Origin: Frateuria hangzhouensis
GTDB taxonomy: Bacteria > Pseudomonadota > Gammaproteobacteria > Xanthomonadales > Rhodanobacteraceae
NCBI RefSeq assembly: GCF_026410505.1
Contig: NZ_JAPMIU010000015.1
Location: 1 to 64,000 of the forward strand
DNA length: 64,000 nucleotides
Direction: 5' to 3'
Positions 8,313 to 16,606 of the stretch are shown here, one piece after another. Within the stretch, counting starts at the first letter, position 1; each line of letters begins with the position of its first letter. Made by a program: the position numbers and the translations under genes. The notes beneath the pieces were generated by a model that was given only the letters and a program-made list of their open reading frames with translations, was not told the origin of the DNA and made no database searches.

Positions 8313-9794
8313 ATGAACCGAATTCCCTTGCGCACCTTGGCCTGCTGCGTGCTGATGGGCCTGGTCACGGCCGGCTGTGCACAGGCCGAGCCGCCGGCCG
8401 CACAGGCGAACGCCCCGGCAACGGGTACGCCCGCGCCGGCCATGGCCAGCCTGCCGGACTTCACCCAGATCGTGAAAAAGAACGCCCCCGCCGTGGTGCA
8501 CGTCGAGGCCAAGTACAACGGCCGGCGCCGCGAGCCGCGGATGCGGGCGGGCATGCCCGATGATCCGCAGATGGAACTCTTCCGCCGCTTCTTCGGCATG
8601 CCGATGATGCCTTCGCCGGAAGAGCAGGAGCACACCTCGCTAGGCTCGGGCTTCATCCTTTCGAGCGATGGCTACATCCTGACCAACAACCACGTGGTCG
8701 ATGGCGCCGACGCGGTCACCGTGCGCCTGCAGGACCGCCGCACGCTCAAGGCCAAGGTCATCGGCACCGACCCGAGCTACGACATTGCCCTGCTGAAAGT
8801 GGACGAGAGCGGCCTGCCGGCGGTGTCGATCGGCCAGTCACGCTCGCTCGAGCCGGGCCAGTGGGTGCTCGCGATCGGCTCGCCATTCGGCCTGGACTAC
8901 ACCGTCACCCAAGGCATCGTCAGTGCCGTGGGCCGTAACCTGGGCAACCGCGACCAACCCTATACCTCGTTCATCCAGACCGACGTGCCGATCAACCGCG
9001 GCAATTCCGGCGGCCCGCTGTTCAACCTGCAGGGGCAGGTGGTCGGCATCAACTCGCAGATCTACTCCAACACCGGCGGCTACCTCGGCGTGTCGTTCTC
9101 GATCCCGATCGACGTGGCGATGAGCGCCGTGCAGCAGATCAAGGACCACGGCTACGTCACCCGCGGCCAGCTGGGCGTGCAGGTGCGTGGGGTGGACGGC
9201 CAGATCGCCAAGGCGCTCAACCTCGACAACCCGCGCGGCGCCATCGTCGGCGTCGTGCAGGAGGGCAGCGCGGCCGACAAGGCCGGTATCCAGGTCGGCG
9301 ACATCATCACCGCCTATAACGGCCAGCCGATCATGGACGCCGGCGACCTGCCACCCGTGGTCGGCATGACCAAGCCGGGCACCAAGGTTCCGGTGGAGAT
9401 CCTGCGCAACGGCAAGCAGCAGACGATCCAGGTGACGGTTGGCGAGGTGCCGCACGACAAGGCCGGCGCCAGCGGCAACGACCACTCGCCGGCGCAGTCC
9501 GGTTCGGCGGCGCTGGGCCTGAGTGTGCGCGAGCTTGACGACGACGCCCGTCGCCAGCTCGACCTGAAAGCGGGTGAGGGCGTCTTGATCGGCGACGTCA
9601 CCGGGCCGGTAGCTGCCCGCGCCGGCCTGCAGCCGGGCGACGTGATCCTGCGGGTGGGCCAGAAGAATGTGGCCAGCGTGTCGGCCTTCCGCGCGGCGAC
9701 CCGGGACGTCAAGCCGGGCGACACCGTGCTGTTGCTGGTGCGGCGGGGGGACGACACCCGCTTCATCGCCCTGACGGTGCCCTCGGACAAGTAG
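8313..9794 (+). CDS. mucD: Periplasmic serine endoprotease DegP/MucD type
   Basis: A 493-residue HtrA-family protease/chaperone that degrades misfolded envelope proteins. An N-terminal export signal ends in TAGC, a possible lipobox, so it may be a periplasm-facing lipoprotein. The catalytic triad is visible: His in TNNHVVDG, Asp in SYDIALLKV, Ser in GNSGGPL. Two PDZ domains follow, about 275-365 (GQLGVQV...[12 protein letters not shown]) and 390-490 (GLSVREL...[12 protein letters not shown]). The start at 8313 is preceded by GGAGGAG. It is the last gene of the rpoE-rseA-mucD stress operon; in relatives loss of mucD raises sigma-E activity. Confidence 0.94.
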   Translation: MNRIPLRTLACCVLMGLVTAGCAQAEPPAAQANAPATGTPAPAMASLPDFTQIVKKNAPAVVHVEAKYNGRRREPRMRAGMPDDPQMELFRRFFGMPMMPSPEEQEHTSLGSGFILSSDGYILTNNHVVDGADAVTVRLQDRRTLKAKVIGTDPSYDIALLKVDESGLPAVSIGQSRSLEPGQWVLAIGSPFGLDYTVTQGIVSAVGRNLGNRDQPYTSFIQTDVPINRGNSGGPLFNLQGQVVGINSQIYSNTGGYLGVSFSIPIDVAMSAVQQIKDHGYVTRGQLGVQVRGVDGQIAKALNLDNPRGAIVGVVQEGSAADKAGIQVGDIITAYNGQPIMDAGDLPPVVGMTKPGTKVPVEILRNGKQQTIQVTVGEVPHDKAGASGNDHSPAQSGSAALGLSVRELDDDARRQLDLKAGEGVLIGDVTGPVAARAGLQPGDVILRVGQKNVASVSAFRAATRDVKPGDTVLLLVRRGDDTRFIALTVPSDK

Positions 9795-9809
9795 GCGACG
9801 CCTGCCTGG

Positions 9810-9835
9810 CAGGAGCCCACTTGCGGGCTCCTGCA
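9810..9835. repeat. Repeat family B half-unit (hairpin)
   Basis: GCAGGAGCCC and GGGCTCCTGC form a 10-bp stem around a six-base loop just after mucD. It matches one arm of the GTAGGAGCCC...GGGCTCCTAC family found near 20655, 29009, 31971 and, in a diverged form, 55840. There is no T-tract, so it is not a standard terminator. Confidence 0.7.
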
Positions 9836-9939
9836 CAGGCAGGGCGGGCATCCGATTCCATGCGACAATACCGGGTTCGTATCGCCATCCCGGCGGTCCG
9901 CGGCCTTTGCAGGTCGCGAAAGCCCGACCAGCGTATTCC

Positions 9940-11730
9940 ATGGAACTGATCCGCAATTTCTCCATCATCGCGCACATCGACCACGGCAAATCGACCCTGG
10001 CCGACCGCATCATCCAGCTCTGCGGCGGTCTGACCGAGCGCGAGATGGAAGCACAGGTGCTCGACAACAACCCGATCGAGCGCGAGCGCGGCATCACCAT
10101 CAAGGCCCAGTCCGTGTCGCTGCCGTACAAGGCGCGCGACGGCAAGACCTACCAGCTCAACTTCATCGATACCCCCGGCCACGTCGACTTCTCCTACGAG
10201 GTGTCGCGCTCGCTGGCAGCCTGCGAAGGCGCGCTGCTGGTGGTCGACGCCGCCCAGGGCGTGGAGGCCCAGTCCGTCGCCAATTGCTACACGGCGGTGG
10301 AGCAGGGGTTGGAAGTGGTGCCGGTGCTGAACAAGATCGACCTGCCAACCGCCGATCCGGAAAAGGTCAAGGGCGAGATCGAGGCGGTGATCGGCATCCA
10401 CGCCGACGATGCCGTGGCGATCAGCGCCAAGACCGGCCAGAACGTGACCGAGGTGCTCGAGGCGATTGTGGCGCGCATCCCGCCGCCCAAGCCGCGCGAC
10501 ACCGACCGCCTGCAGGCGCTGATCATCGACTCGTGGTTCGACAACTACCTGGGCGTGATCTCGCTGGTGCGCGTGATGCAGGGCGAGATCAAGGCCGGCG
10601 ACAAGCTGCTGGTGATGTCCACCGGCCGCGTGCACGAGGTCGACGACGTCGGCGTGTTCACGCCCAAGCGCAAGAAGCTGGACAAGCTCGGCGCCGGCGA
10701 GGTGGGTTGGATCAATGCTTCGATCAAGGACGTCCACGGCGCCCCGGTCGGCGACACGCTGACCCTGGCCGCGAAGCCGGCCGACAAGCCGCTGCCGGGC
10801 TTCCAGACCATGCAGCCGCGCGTGTTCGCCGGCCTGTTCCCGGTGTCGGCGGACGACTACCCGGCGATGCGCGAGGCGCTGGACAAGCTGCGCCTGAACG
10901 ACGCGGCGCTGTTCTTCGAGCCCGAGTCCTCCGAGGCGATGGGCTTCGGCTTCCGCTGCGGCTTCCTCGGCATGCTGCACATGGAGATCGTGCAGGAGCG
11001 CCTGGAGCGCGAGTACGACCTGAACCTGATCACCACCGCACCGACGGTGGTCTACGAGGTGCTCAAGACCGACGGCACCGTGATGGATCTGGACAACCCC
11101 GCGAAACTGCCGCCGGTGCCGCAGATCGACGAGATCCGCGAGCCCATCATTGTCGCCAACATCCTCACCCCGCCGGAGTACATCGGCAACATCATTACCC
11201 TGTGCGAGGAAAAACGTGGCGTGCAGCGTTCCATCCAGTACCTGGCCACGCAGGTGCAGATCAGCTACGAGATGCCGCTGGCCGAAGTGGTGCTGGATTT
11301 CTTCGATCGCCTCAAGTCCGTCTCGCGCGGCTATGCGTCGATGGATTACCACCACGAGCGCTTCGAGGCCGGTCCGTTCGTGCGCGTGGACGTGCTGATC
11401 AACGGCGACCGCGTGGACGCGCTCAGCCTGATCGTGCACCGCAGCCACGCCGACCGGCGCGGCCGCGACCTGGTCGAGCGGATGAAGGATCTGATCCCGC
11501 GCCAGCAGTTCGACGTGGCGATCCAGGCGGCCATCGGCGCGCAGGTCATCGCCCGATCCACGGTCAAGGCACTGCGCAAGAACGTGCTGGCCAAGTGCTA
11601 CGGCGGCGACGTCAGCCGCAAGAAGAAGCTTCTGGAAAAGCAGAAGGAAGGCAAGAAGCGCATGAAACAGGTCGGCCGCGTGGAAATTCCGCAGGAAGCC
11701 TTTCTTGCCGTGCTGAAAGTGGATAAATAG
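9940..11730 (+). CDS. lepA: Elongation factor 4 (LepA)
   Basis: A 596-residue ribosome-associated GTPase affecting translocation and initiation. G1 ([10 protein letters not shown]), G3 (DTPGHVDF) and G4 (NKIDLP) are intact. The elongation-factor domains follow, with [20 protein letters not shown], and the LepA-specific C-terminus carries many Lys residues ([19 protein letters not shown]). The ATG at 9940 gives the standard opening [16 protein letters not shown]. Its position between mucD and lepB is the conserved arrangement in this order. Confidence 0.98.
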   Translation: MELIRNFSIIAHIDHGKSTLADRIIQLCGGLTEREMEAQVLDNNPIERERGITIKAQSVSLPYKARDGKTYQLNFIDTPGHVDFSYEVSRSLAACEGALLVVDAAQGVEAQSVANCYTAVEQGLEVVPVLNKIDLPTADPEKVKGEIEAVIGIHADDAVAISAKTGQNVTEVLEAIVARIPPPKPRDTDRLQALIIDSWFDNYLGVISLVRVMQGEIKAGDKLLVMSTGRVHEVDDVGVFTPKRKKLDKLGAGEVGWINASIKDVHGAPVGDTLTLAAKPADKPLPGFQTMQPRVFAGLFPVSADDYPAMREALDKLRLNDAALFFEPESSEAMGFGFRCGFLGMLHMEIVQERLEREYDLNLITTAPTVVYEVLKTDGTVMDLDNPAKLPPVPQIDEIREPIIVANILTPPEYIGNIITLCEEKRGVQRSIQYLATQVQISYEMPLAEVVLDFFDRLKSVSRGYASMDYHHERFEAGPFVRVDVLINGDRVDALSLIVHRSHADRRGRDLVERMKDLIPRQQFDVAIQAAIGAQVIARSTVKALRKNVLAKCYGGDVSRKKKLLEKQKEGKKRMKQVGRVEIPQEAFLAVLKVDK

Positions 11731-11750
11731 TCAGGCCGGGATCCGGTATT

Positions 11751-11800
11751 CGGAATTCGGGATTCGAAAGAGCGGCTCGCGCTCCGAATCCCGAATTCCG
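11751..11800. repeat. Repeat family C inverted repeat (GGATTCG-rich)
   Basis: Arms at 11751-11766 and 11785-11800 are perfect 16-bp inverted repeats built from GGAATTCGGGATTCG units, with an 18-base loop. The element lies between lepA and lepB. A second, longer copy is at 14907-15037 between era and recO. Confidence 0.85.
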
Positions 11801-11832
11801 AATCCCGAATCGCGGCTCCAAAGGGAGCCACC

Positions 11833-12750
11833 ATGGAATTCGATTTCTCCGCCATCCTGCTGGCCCTCACCGTGCTGTTCGGCGTGGTGTGGGGGCTGGA
11901 TCGGCTGTTTCTCTACAACAAGCGCAAGTCGCGCCTGGATGCGGCCTGCGAGGAGTACCGCGACCCGGTGCCGGTGGACTGGGCGCGCTCGCTGTTTCCG
12001 GTGGTGCTGGTGGTGCTGGTGCTGCGCTCGTTCGTGGCCGAACCGTTCCGCATCCCGTCCGGTTCGATGATGCCGACCCTGGACGTGGGCGATTTCATCC
12101 TGGTCAACAAGTTCGCCTATGGCCTGCGCATGCCGGCCTTCAACAACAAGTTCCTGGACCTGGGCGAGCCCAAGCGCGGCGACGTGGTGGTGTTCCGTTT
12201 CCCCGGCTACCTGTGCCAGGACGAGGGCGGCAACTGGGTGCGCAGCGGCGATATCAGCTGCTCCGACCCGCACGCGCCGGTACCCAACCAGAACTGGATC
12301 AAGCGGGTGATCGGCCTGCCGGGCGACACCATCGAGTCACACGGCGACCAGTTGCTGATCAACGGCAAGCCGGTGCCGGCCGACACGACCGGGCCATTCC
12401 AGGGCCGTCCGAACGGCGACGAATCGCGCCTGATGCGTGACTACGGCGCCACCGTGTGGACCGAACACCTGCCACGATCGGACGGCAAGGGCAGCATCGA
12501 CCACATGATCGCCCGCATGCCGGCCTATTCGATGCCGCTCTCGATCCCCAACGACAAGGTCCCGGCCAAGGTGCCGGAGGGCTGCTATATCGTGATGGGC
12601 GACAACCGCTACAACAGCACCGACAGCCGCTGGTGGGGCTGCATGCCGGAGAAGAACCTGGCCGGCAAGGCCTTCCTGATCTGGCTGAGCTGGAAGGGCA
12701 TGCACGACGGCTGGATCGATTTCTCCCGCATCGGCAAGATCATCCACTGA
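11833..12750 (+). CDS. lepB: Signal peptidase I
   Basis: A 305-residue inner-membrane protease that removes signal peptides from exported proteins. Two membrane segments lie at about 5-25 and 55-72, placing the catalytic domain in the periplasm. The nucleophile Ser is in FRIPSGSMMPTL and the general-base Lys in NWIKRVIGLPGD; the late motif GDNRYNSTDSRWWG is present. The start at 11833 follows AAGGGAG. It is downstream of lepA across a repeat element and upstream of the DUF4845 gene, rnc and era. Confidence 0.97.
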   Translation: MEFDFSAILLALTVLFGVVWGLDRLFLYNKRKSRLDAACEEYRDPVPVDWARSLFPVVLVVLVLRSFVAEPFRIPSGSMMPTLDVGDFILVNKFAYGLRMPAFNNKFLDLGEPKRGDVVVFRFPGYLCQDEGGNWVRSGDISCSDPHAPVPNQNWIKRVIGLPGDTIESHGDQLLINGKPVPADTTGPFQGRPNGDESRLMRDYGATVWTEHLPRSDGKGSIDHMIARMPAYSMPLSIPNDKVPAKVPEGCYIVMGDNRYNSTDSRWWGCMPEKNLAGKAFLIWLSWKGMHDGWIDFSRIGKIIH

Positions 12751-12852
12751 TGCAAGGCGTGACGGAGGGCACCCGTGCCCCCGTGACCGGGGCCATGGCG
12801 GCGCGCAAGAATACAGACGAGGCAGCCGCCACAGCGGCATAGCGAGGGGACT

Positions 12853-13233
12853 ATGAAGAGCAAGCAAGCGGGCATCACCCTGATCGGGTTCCTGGTCGTC
12901 CTGGTGGTCGTGGCCTTCTTCGGCTACATGGCGATGAAGCTGGTACCGGCCTACACCGAGTACATGGGCGTGACCAAGGCCATGACCCAGGTGTCGACCG
13001 ACGGCGTGGAAGGCAGGTCGCTGGACGAGATCCGGCGCGACCTGTTGTTCAAGATGGACTTCCAGTATGTCGACGACGCCACCATCGAGCCGCAGGACAT
13101 CACCATCGATCGCAGCAACGGCAAACAGTTGCACGTGGCCTACGACAAGCAGATTCCGTTCATCTACAACATCGATTTCCTGCTCCACTTCGAAAAGAGC
13201 GTGCCGCTGCAGGGCAACTTGTCCTCGCTCTGA
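12853..13233 (+). CDS. DUF4845 membrane protein
   Basis: A 126-residue protein with one N-terminal membrane helix (about 8-30, AGITLIGFLVVLVVVAFFGY) whose G-x-x-x-I-G-F opening resembles a type IV pilin leader. The rest is soluble with several beta-strand-like stretches and probably faces the periplasm. DUF4845 genes sit between lepB and rnc in many gammaproteobacteria; function unknown. It ends 6 bases before the rnc start. The pilin-like opening may be coincidental, as no prepilin peptidase site is convincing. Confidence 0.88.
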   Translation: MKSKQAGITLIGFLVVLVVVAFFGYMAMKLVPAYTEYMGVTKAMTQVSTDGVEGRSLDEIRRDLLFKMDFQYVDDATIEPQDITIDRSNGKQLHVAYDKQIPFIYNIDFLLHFEKSVPLQGNLSSL

Positions 13234-13239
13234 TTCCAA

Positions 13240-13899
13240 GTGAAGCTCGATTACGCATTCCGTGACGCCACCCTGGCCGGCCTGGCGCTGACCCACCGCA
13301 GCGCGGGCCGGCCGAACAACGAGCGGCTGGAGTTCCTGGGCGATGCGCTGCTTGGCGTGATCGTCGCGGAGATGCTCTACGAGGCCCATCCACGCGCCAG
13401 CGAGGGCGAACTCTCGCGGCTTCGCGCACAACTGGTCAACGGACTGGCTTTGGCGGTGGTCGCCCGCGAACTGGAACTGGGCGACGGGCTCAAGCTGGGG
13501 CCCGGCGAATTGAAGAGTGGCGGCTACCGTCGCGACTCGATCCTGGCCGACGCGTTCGAGGCGCTGGTGGCGGCGGTCTATCTGGATGGTGGTTTCGACG
13601 CCTGCCGGACGACCGTGCGAGGCCTGTTTGCCCAGCGCGTGGCGGACCTGCCCAAATCGTCCAAGGACGCCAAGACGCGCCTGCAGGAGTGGTTGCAGGC
13701 GCGCGGCCTGCCGCTGCCGGTATACGAGCTGACAGGCAGCCAGGGCGAGGACCACGCCAAGCTCTTCGAAGTGTCCTGCAGCATTGCCGAACCCACGCCG
13801 CTGCGCGCCGAGGCTCGTGGCCCCAGCCGCCGCGCCGCCGAACAGGACGCGGCGGAGGTCGTGCTCGGCCAGTTGACCGACCCGCTGCCGCCCGCCTGA
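13240..13899 (+). CDS. rnc: Ribonuclease III
   Basis: A 219-residue endonuclease that cuts double-stranded RNA, including rRNA precursors. The catalytic domain (about 1-145) contains the family signature [20 protein letters not shown] and the later [17 protein letters not shown], which supplies the second acidic pair. The dsRNA-binding domain (about 150-217) includes KTRLQEWLQ and [15 protein letters not shown]. The GTG start at 13240 gives [21 protein letters not shown], a canonical opening. It lies 6 bases after the DUF4845 gene and upstream of era, as usual. Confidence 0.97.
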   Translation: MKLDYAFRDATLAGLALTHRSAGRPNNERLEFLGDALLGVIVAEMLYEAHPRASEGELSRLRAQLVNGLALAVVARELELGDGLKLGPGELKSGGYRRDSILADAFEALVAAVYLDGGFDACRTTVRGLFAQRVADLPKSSKDAKTRLQEWLQARGLPLPVYELTGSQGEDHAKLFEVSCSIAEPTPLRAEARGPSRRAAEQDAAEVVLGQLTDPLPPA

Positions 13900-13978
13900 A
13901 CCCTTCCTACCCGGAAGCCTGGCGTCGCTCGCGCGGCGGCGCCATGCTTCGCCCTCTGCCCGCCGGAAACCCCCGATC

Positions 13979-14908
13979 ATGAACGAAGAAACCGAAGCCA
14001 CCGGCGAGTTGCCGCACCAGGACTTCCGCTGCGGCGCCGTCGCCCTGGTCGGGCGCCCCAACGTGGGCAAGTCGACCCTGCTCAACGCGCTGATCGGCTT
14101 TCGCCTGTCCATCGTCAGCCCGCGCCCGCAGACCACCCGTCACCGCATCCTGGGGATCGCCACCAGCGAGGCGGGGCAGGTGATGTACGTCGATACCCCG
14201 GGCCTGCACCGCGGCGCCAAGCGCGCCATGAACCGCAGCCTCAACCGCGCCGCGCGCACGGCCATGGCCGAGGTGGACCTGGCCGTGCAGCTGATCGAGG
14301 CCGGCCGCTGGACCGACGAGGACGAGGCACTGTATGCCGCCATGGTCGAGCAGAACGTGCCCCGCCTGCTTGCCATCAACAAGGTCGACCTGGCCAAGGA
14401 CAAGGGCGCGCTGTTGCCGTTCGTCGCCGAACTGGCCGCGCGCCACCAGTTCGAGGACATCCACTACGTCAGCGCGCTCAAGGGCAAGGGGCTCAAGGAG
14501 CTGGAGCGGGACATCCTGAAGCGGCTGCCGGTCAATCCGCCGGTCTTCGGCGAAGACGAAATCACCGACCGCAGCGAGCGGTTTCTCGCCGCCGAGATGG
14601 TGCGCGAGCAGTTGATGCTCCGGCTCGATCAGGAATTGCCTTACGCCACCACGGTCGAGATCGAGCAGTTCGCCGACCGTGACGATGGCGTGGCCGAGAT
14701 CCACGCGGTGATCTGGGTCGAGCGCGATGGCCAGAAGGCGATCGTGATCGGGCAGGGCGGCGCCCAGCTCAAGGCCATCGGCAGCGCCGCCCGCCGCCAC
14801 ATGGAGAAGCTGTTCGAGCGCAAGGTCTTCCTGAAGCTGTGGGTGAAGGTGCGCGAGGGCTGGGTGGATGACGAGGCGATGTTGAAGAAGCTCGGGTATA
14901 CGGATTAG
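13979..14908 (+). CDS. era: GTPase Era
   Basis: A 309-residue GTPase that binds 16S rRNA and aids 30S subunit maturation. G1 ([14 protein letters not shown]), G3 (DTPGLHRG) and G4 (NKVDLAKD) are intact. The C-terminal KH domain includes the conserved [25 protein letters not shown]. The start at 13979 gives a slightly long acidic N-terminus ([19 protein letters not shown]), common in this order. The stop codon runs straight into a family C repeat. Confidence 0.97.
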   Translation: MNEETEATGELPHQDFRCGAVALVGRPNVGKSTLLNALIGFRLSIVSPRPQTTRHRILGIATSEAGQVMYVDTPGLHRGAKRAMNRSLNRAARTAMAEVDLAVQLIEAGRWTDEDEALYAAMVEQNVPRLLAINKVDLAKDKGALLPFVAELAARHQFEDIHYVSALKGKGLKELERDILKRLPVNPPVFGEDEITDRSERFLAAEMVREQLMLRLDQELPYATTVEIEQFADRDDGVAEIHAVIWVERDGQKAIVIGQGGAQLKAIGSAARRHMEKLFERKVFLKLWVKVREGWVDDEAMLKKLGYTD

Positions 14909-15037
14909 GGATTCGGGATTGGGGATTCGGGATTCGTAAAAGCGCGGGAAGCTCGCGTGGTGCGAGTCCTGGCCACCCCGACCCCGACCCCGACCCCGAT
15001 CCGACCCCCAAAATCGAATCCCGAACCCGAATCCCGG
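14907..15037. repeat. Repeat family C element with internal ACCCCG hexamer array
   Basis: Arms built from GGGATTCGGGATT units (14907-14936) face complementary CGAATCCCGAACCCGAATCCC units (15015-15036). Between them lie about four tandem ACCCCG hexamers (14975-14998). The element fills nearly all of the era-recO gap and ends 6 bases before the recO ATG, so it would form part of the recO leader. Confidence 0.8.
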
Positions 15038-15042
15038 CCTCG

Positions 15043-15753
15043 ATGCTCCTCGACCAGCAGCCCGCCTACGCCCTGCACGCGCGGCCCTACCGGGAAACCT
15101 CGCTGTTGCTCGAATGCCTGACTCGTGACCAGGGCCGGCTGGGCGTGATCGCCCGTGGCGTGCGGCGCGAGCGGGCGCGTTTGCAGCGGGCGCAGCTCGA
15201 GCCGTTCCAGCCGCTGGCGCTGGATCTGCTGTTGCGTGGAGAACTGGCGACCCTGCGTGGCGCCGAACCGGCCGGTCCACCGCTGCGGTTGACCGGCGAT
15301 GCCGGGCTCGCGGGGTTGTACATCAATGAACTGGTGGTGCGGTTGACCGGGCGCCAGGATCCGCAACCGGACCTGTTCGCGGCCTACGCGCGCACGCTGC
15401 CGCGGTTGGCCGGGCCCGGCCTCCTGGCCTGGCAGTTGCGCCGTTTCGAGCGGGACCTGCTCACGGCGATCGGCTATGCCTTGCAACTGGACACCGAAGC
15501 CGATACCGGCGAACCGCTGGCAGCGGATGGCTGTTACCGCTACCAGGTCGAGTATGGGCCGGTGCTTGCTCCTCCCTCGGCCCCGCGGGTGATCCGCGGC
15601 GCCGACCTGCTGGCGCTGGCCGCCGACCAGTGCCCGGATACGACCGGTCTGGCGTCGCTGCGGCGCCTGATGCGCGAGGTAATCCGCTTTCACCTGGGCG
15701 GCGGCGAACTGCACGCCTGGCGTGTCTTGGCCGCGGCCATGTCGCGCCGCTAA
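15043..15753 (+). CDS. recO: DNA repair protein RecO
   Basis: A 236-residue recombination mediator that helps load RecA on single-stranded DNA in the RecFOR pathway. The N-terminal OB-fold part reads QQPAYALHARPYRETSLLLE and DQGRLGVIARGVR, typical of RecO. A helical C-terminal region includes LLAWQLRRFERDLLTAIGYA and the late REVIRFHLGGGELHAWRVL. Length and position after era fit the family. The start at 15043 lies directly after the family C repeat, leaving little room for a strong ribosome-binding site. Confidence 0.93.
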   Translation: MLLDQQPAYALHARPYRETSLLLECLTRDQGRLGVIARGVRRERARLQRAQLEPFQPLALDLLLRGELATLRGAEPAGPPLRLTGDAGLAGLYINELVVRLTGRQDPQPDLFAAYARTLPRLAGPGLLAWQLRRFERDLLTAIGYALQLDTEADTGEPLAADGCYRYQVEYGPVLAPPSAPRVIRGADLLALAADQCPDTTGLASLRRLMREVIRFHLGGGELHAWRVLAAAMSRR

Positions 15754-15768
15754 CCCCGCCACTTCCCG

Positions 15769-15793
15769 TAGGTTGGGCTTCAGCCCACCTACC
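15769..15793. repeat. Repeat family A single copy
   Basis: A single TAGGTTGGGCTTCAGCCCACCTACC palindrome (bases 15769-15793, shown here to make the symmetry clear only by its core TGGGCTTCAGCCCA) lies between convergent recO and the receiver-Hpt gene. It could act as a shared transcription stop, but has no T-tract. Confidence 0.75.
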
Positions 15794-15821
15794 TCCACCC
15801 AGTGCGAAATGCTCCGTCCGA

Positions 15822-16562
15822 TCAGCGATTCAGCGCTGCCAGGGTCGCGACCAGCGCCTCCCGGAACCGTTCTTTCGCCCCGTCGCCTACCGAACCTTCC
15901 GCTTCCGCGTGCCGCTGCAGGTGCGTCGCCTGCGCCGCCAGCGCCGCGGCGCCGCAGAACCCGCACGCCGAACGCAACCGGTGCAGGCGCTCGACCAGCC
16001 ATGGCGGCTGGTCGCAGAAATCATCCAGCTCCTGCAGCAGGGCGGCCAGCTCTTCACGCAGCAGGCCGCGCAGGGCCTGCATGGTCCCGGCATCGCCGCT
16101 GGTCGCCAGGCCACCCGCGTCGTCCAGCAGCGGGGCGTGGCGCCCGCTGCTGCGGGCGAGCGTGAGCAATGGACGCAATGCGTCCAGTTCGCAGGGCTTG
16201 AGCAGCACGTCGCTGAACCCGAAGGCCAGCAGCTGCTGGCGGTCCTCCGGCGACACCTCGGCACTGGTGGCCACCGCCAGCGCATCGGCCGAACGGGCCT
16301 GGCTGTCGGCCCGCAATGCGGCCAGTACGTCGCGGGCACCGGCGCCGGGCATGCGGCAGTCCAGCAGCAACAGGTCGAAGGTCTCGATGGCCGCGCGGGC
16401 CAGCGCCAGCTGGCCGTCGGCGCATTCGTGCACGTGCGCGCCCAGCGCGCGCAGGCCGTCGCCCAGGAAGCGCCGGCTGGCCGGGTCATCGTCGGCCACC
16501 AGGACGTAGGGCAGGGCGGGTCTGGCAGCAGGCGGCACGTGGCGCAAGGTGACTGTGGGCAT
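15822..16562 (-). CDS. Receiver domain protein with C-terminal Hpt domain
   Basis: A 246-residue phosphorelay protein. The receiver (about 18-135) has the acidic triad VLVADDD, phospho-acceptor Asp near residue 68 (LLLLDCRMPG) and the conserved Lys in VLLKP (about 122). The C-terminal part (about 155-245) is helical and carries a histidine in ERLHRLRSACGFCGA, matching the Hpt H-x-L-(K/R)-(G/S) site. It could accept phosphate from a kinase and pass it on, or bridge two relays; no kinase gene is adjacent. It is transcribed divergently from the ydbH-like gene and converges on recO. Confidence 0.88.
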   Translation of the reverse strand: MPTVTLRHVPPAARPALPYVLVADDDPASRRFLGDGLRALGAHVHECADGQLALARAAIETFDLLLLDCRMPGAGARDVLAALRADSQARSADALAVATSAEVSPEDRQQLLAFGFSDVLLKPCELDALRPLLTLARSSGRHAPLLDDAGGLATSGDAGTMQALRGLLREELAALLQELDDFCDQPPWLVERLHRLRSACGFCGAAALAAQATHLQRHAEAEGSVGDGAKERFREALVATLAALNR

Positions 16563-16606
16563 GACGAATCCGTGTCGTTCAGCTGGTTTTGGCAGAATGA
16601 TGGCAC

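Noticed and set aside
12853-12945. DUF4845 protein considered as a type IV pilin
   Set aside because: The opening resembles a pilin leader, but the conserved Glu at position 5 after the cleavage Gly is missing and the genomic context is the lepB-rnc block.
14975-14998. ACCCCG hexamer run considered as a CRISPR-like or microsatellite locus of its own
   Set aside because: Only about four units, no spacers, and it lies inside the family C inverted repeat, so it is described as part of that element.
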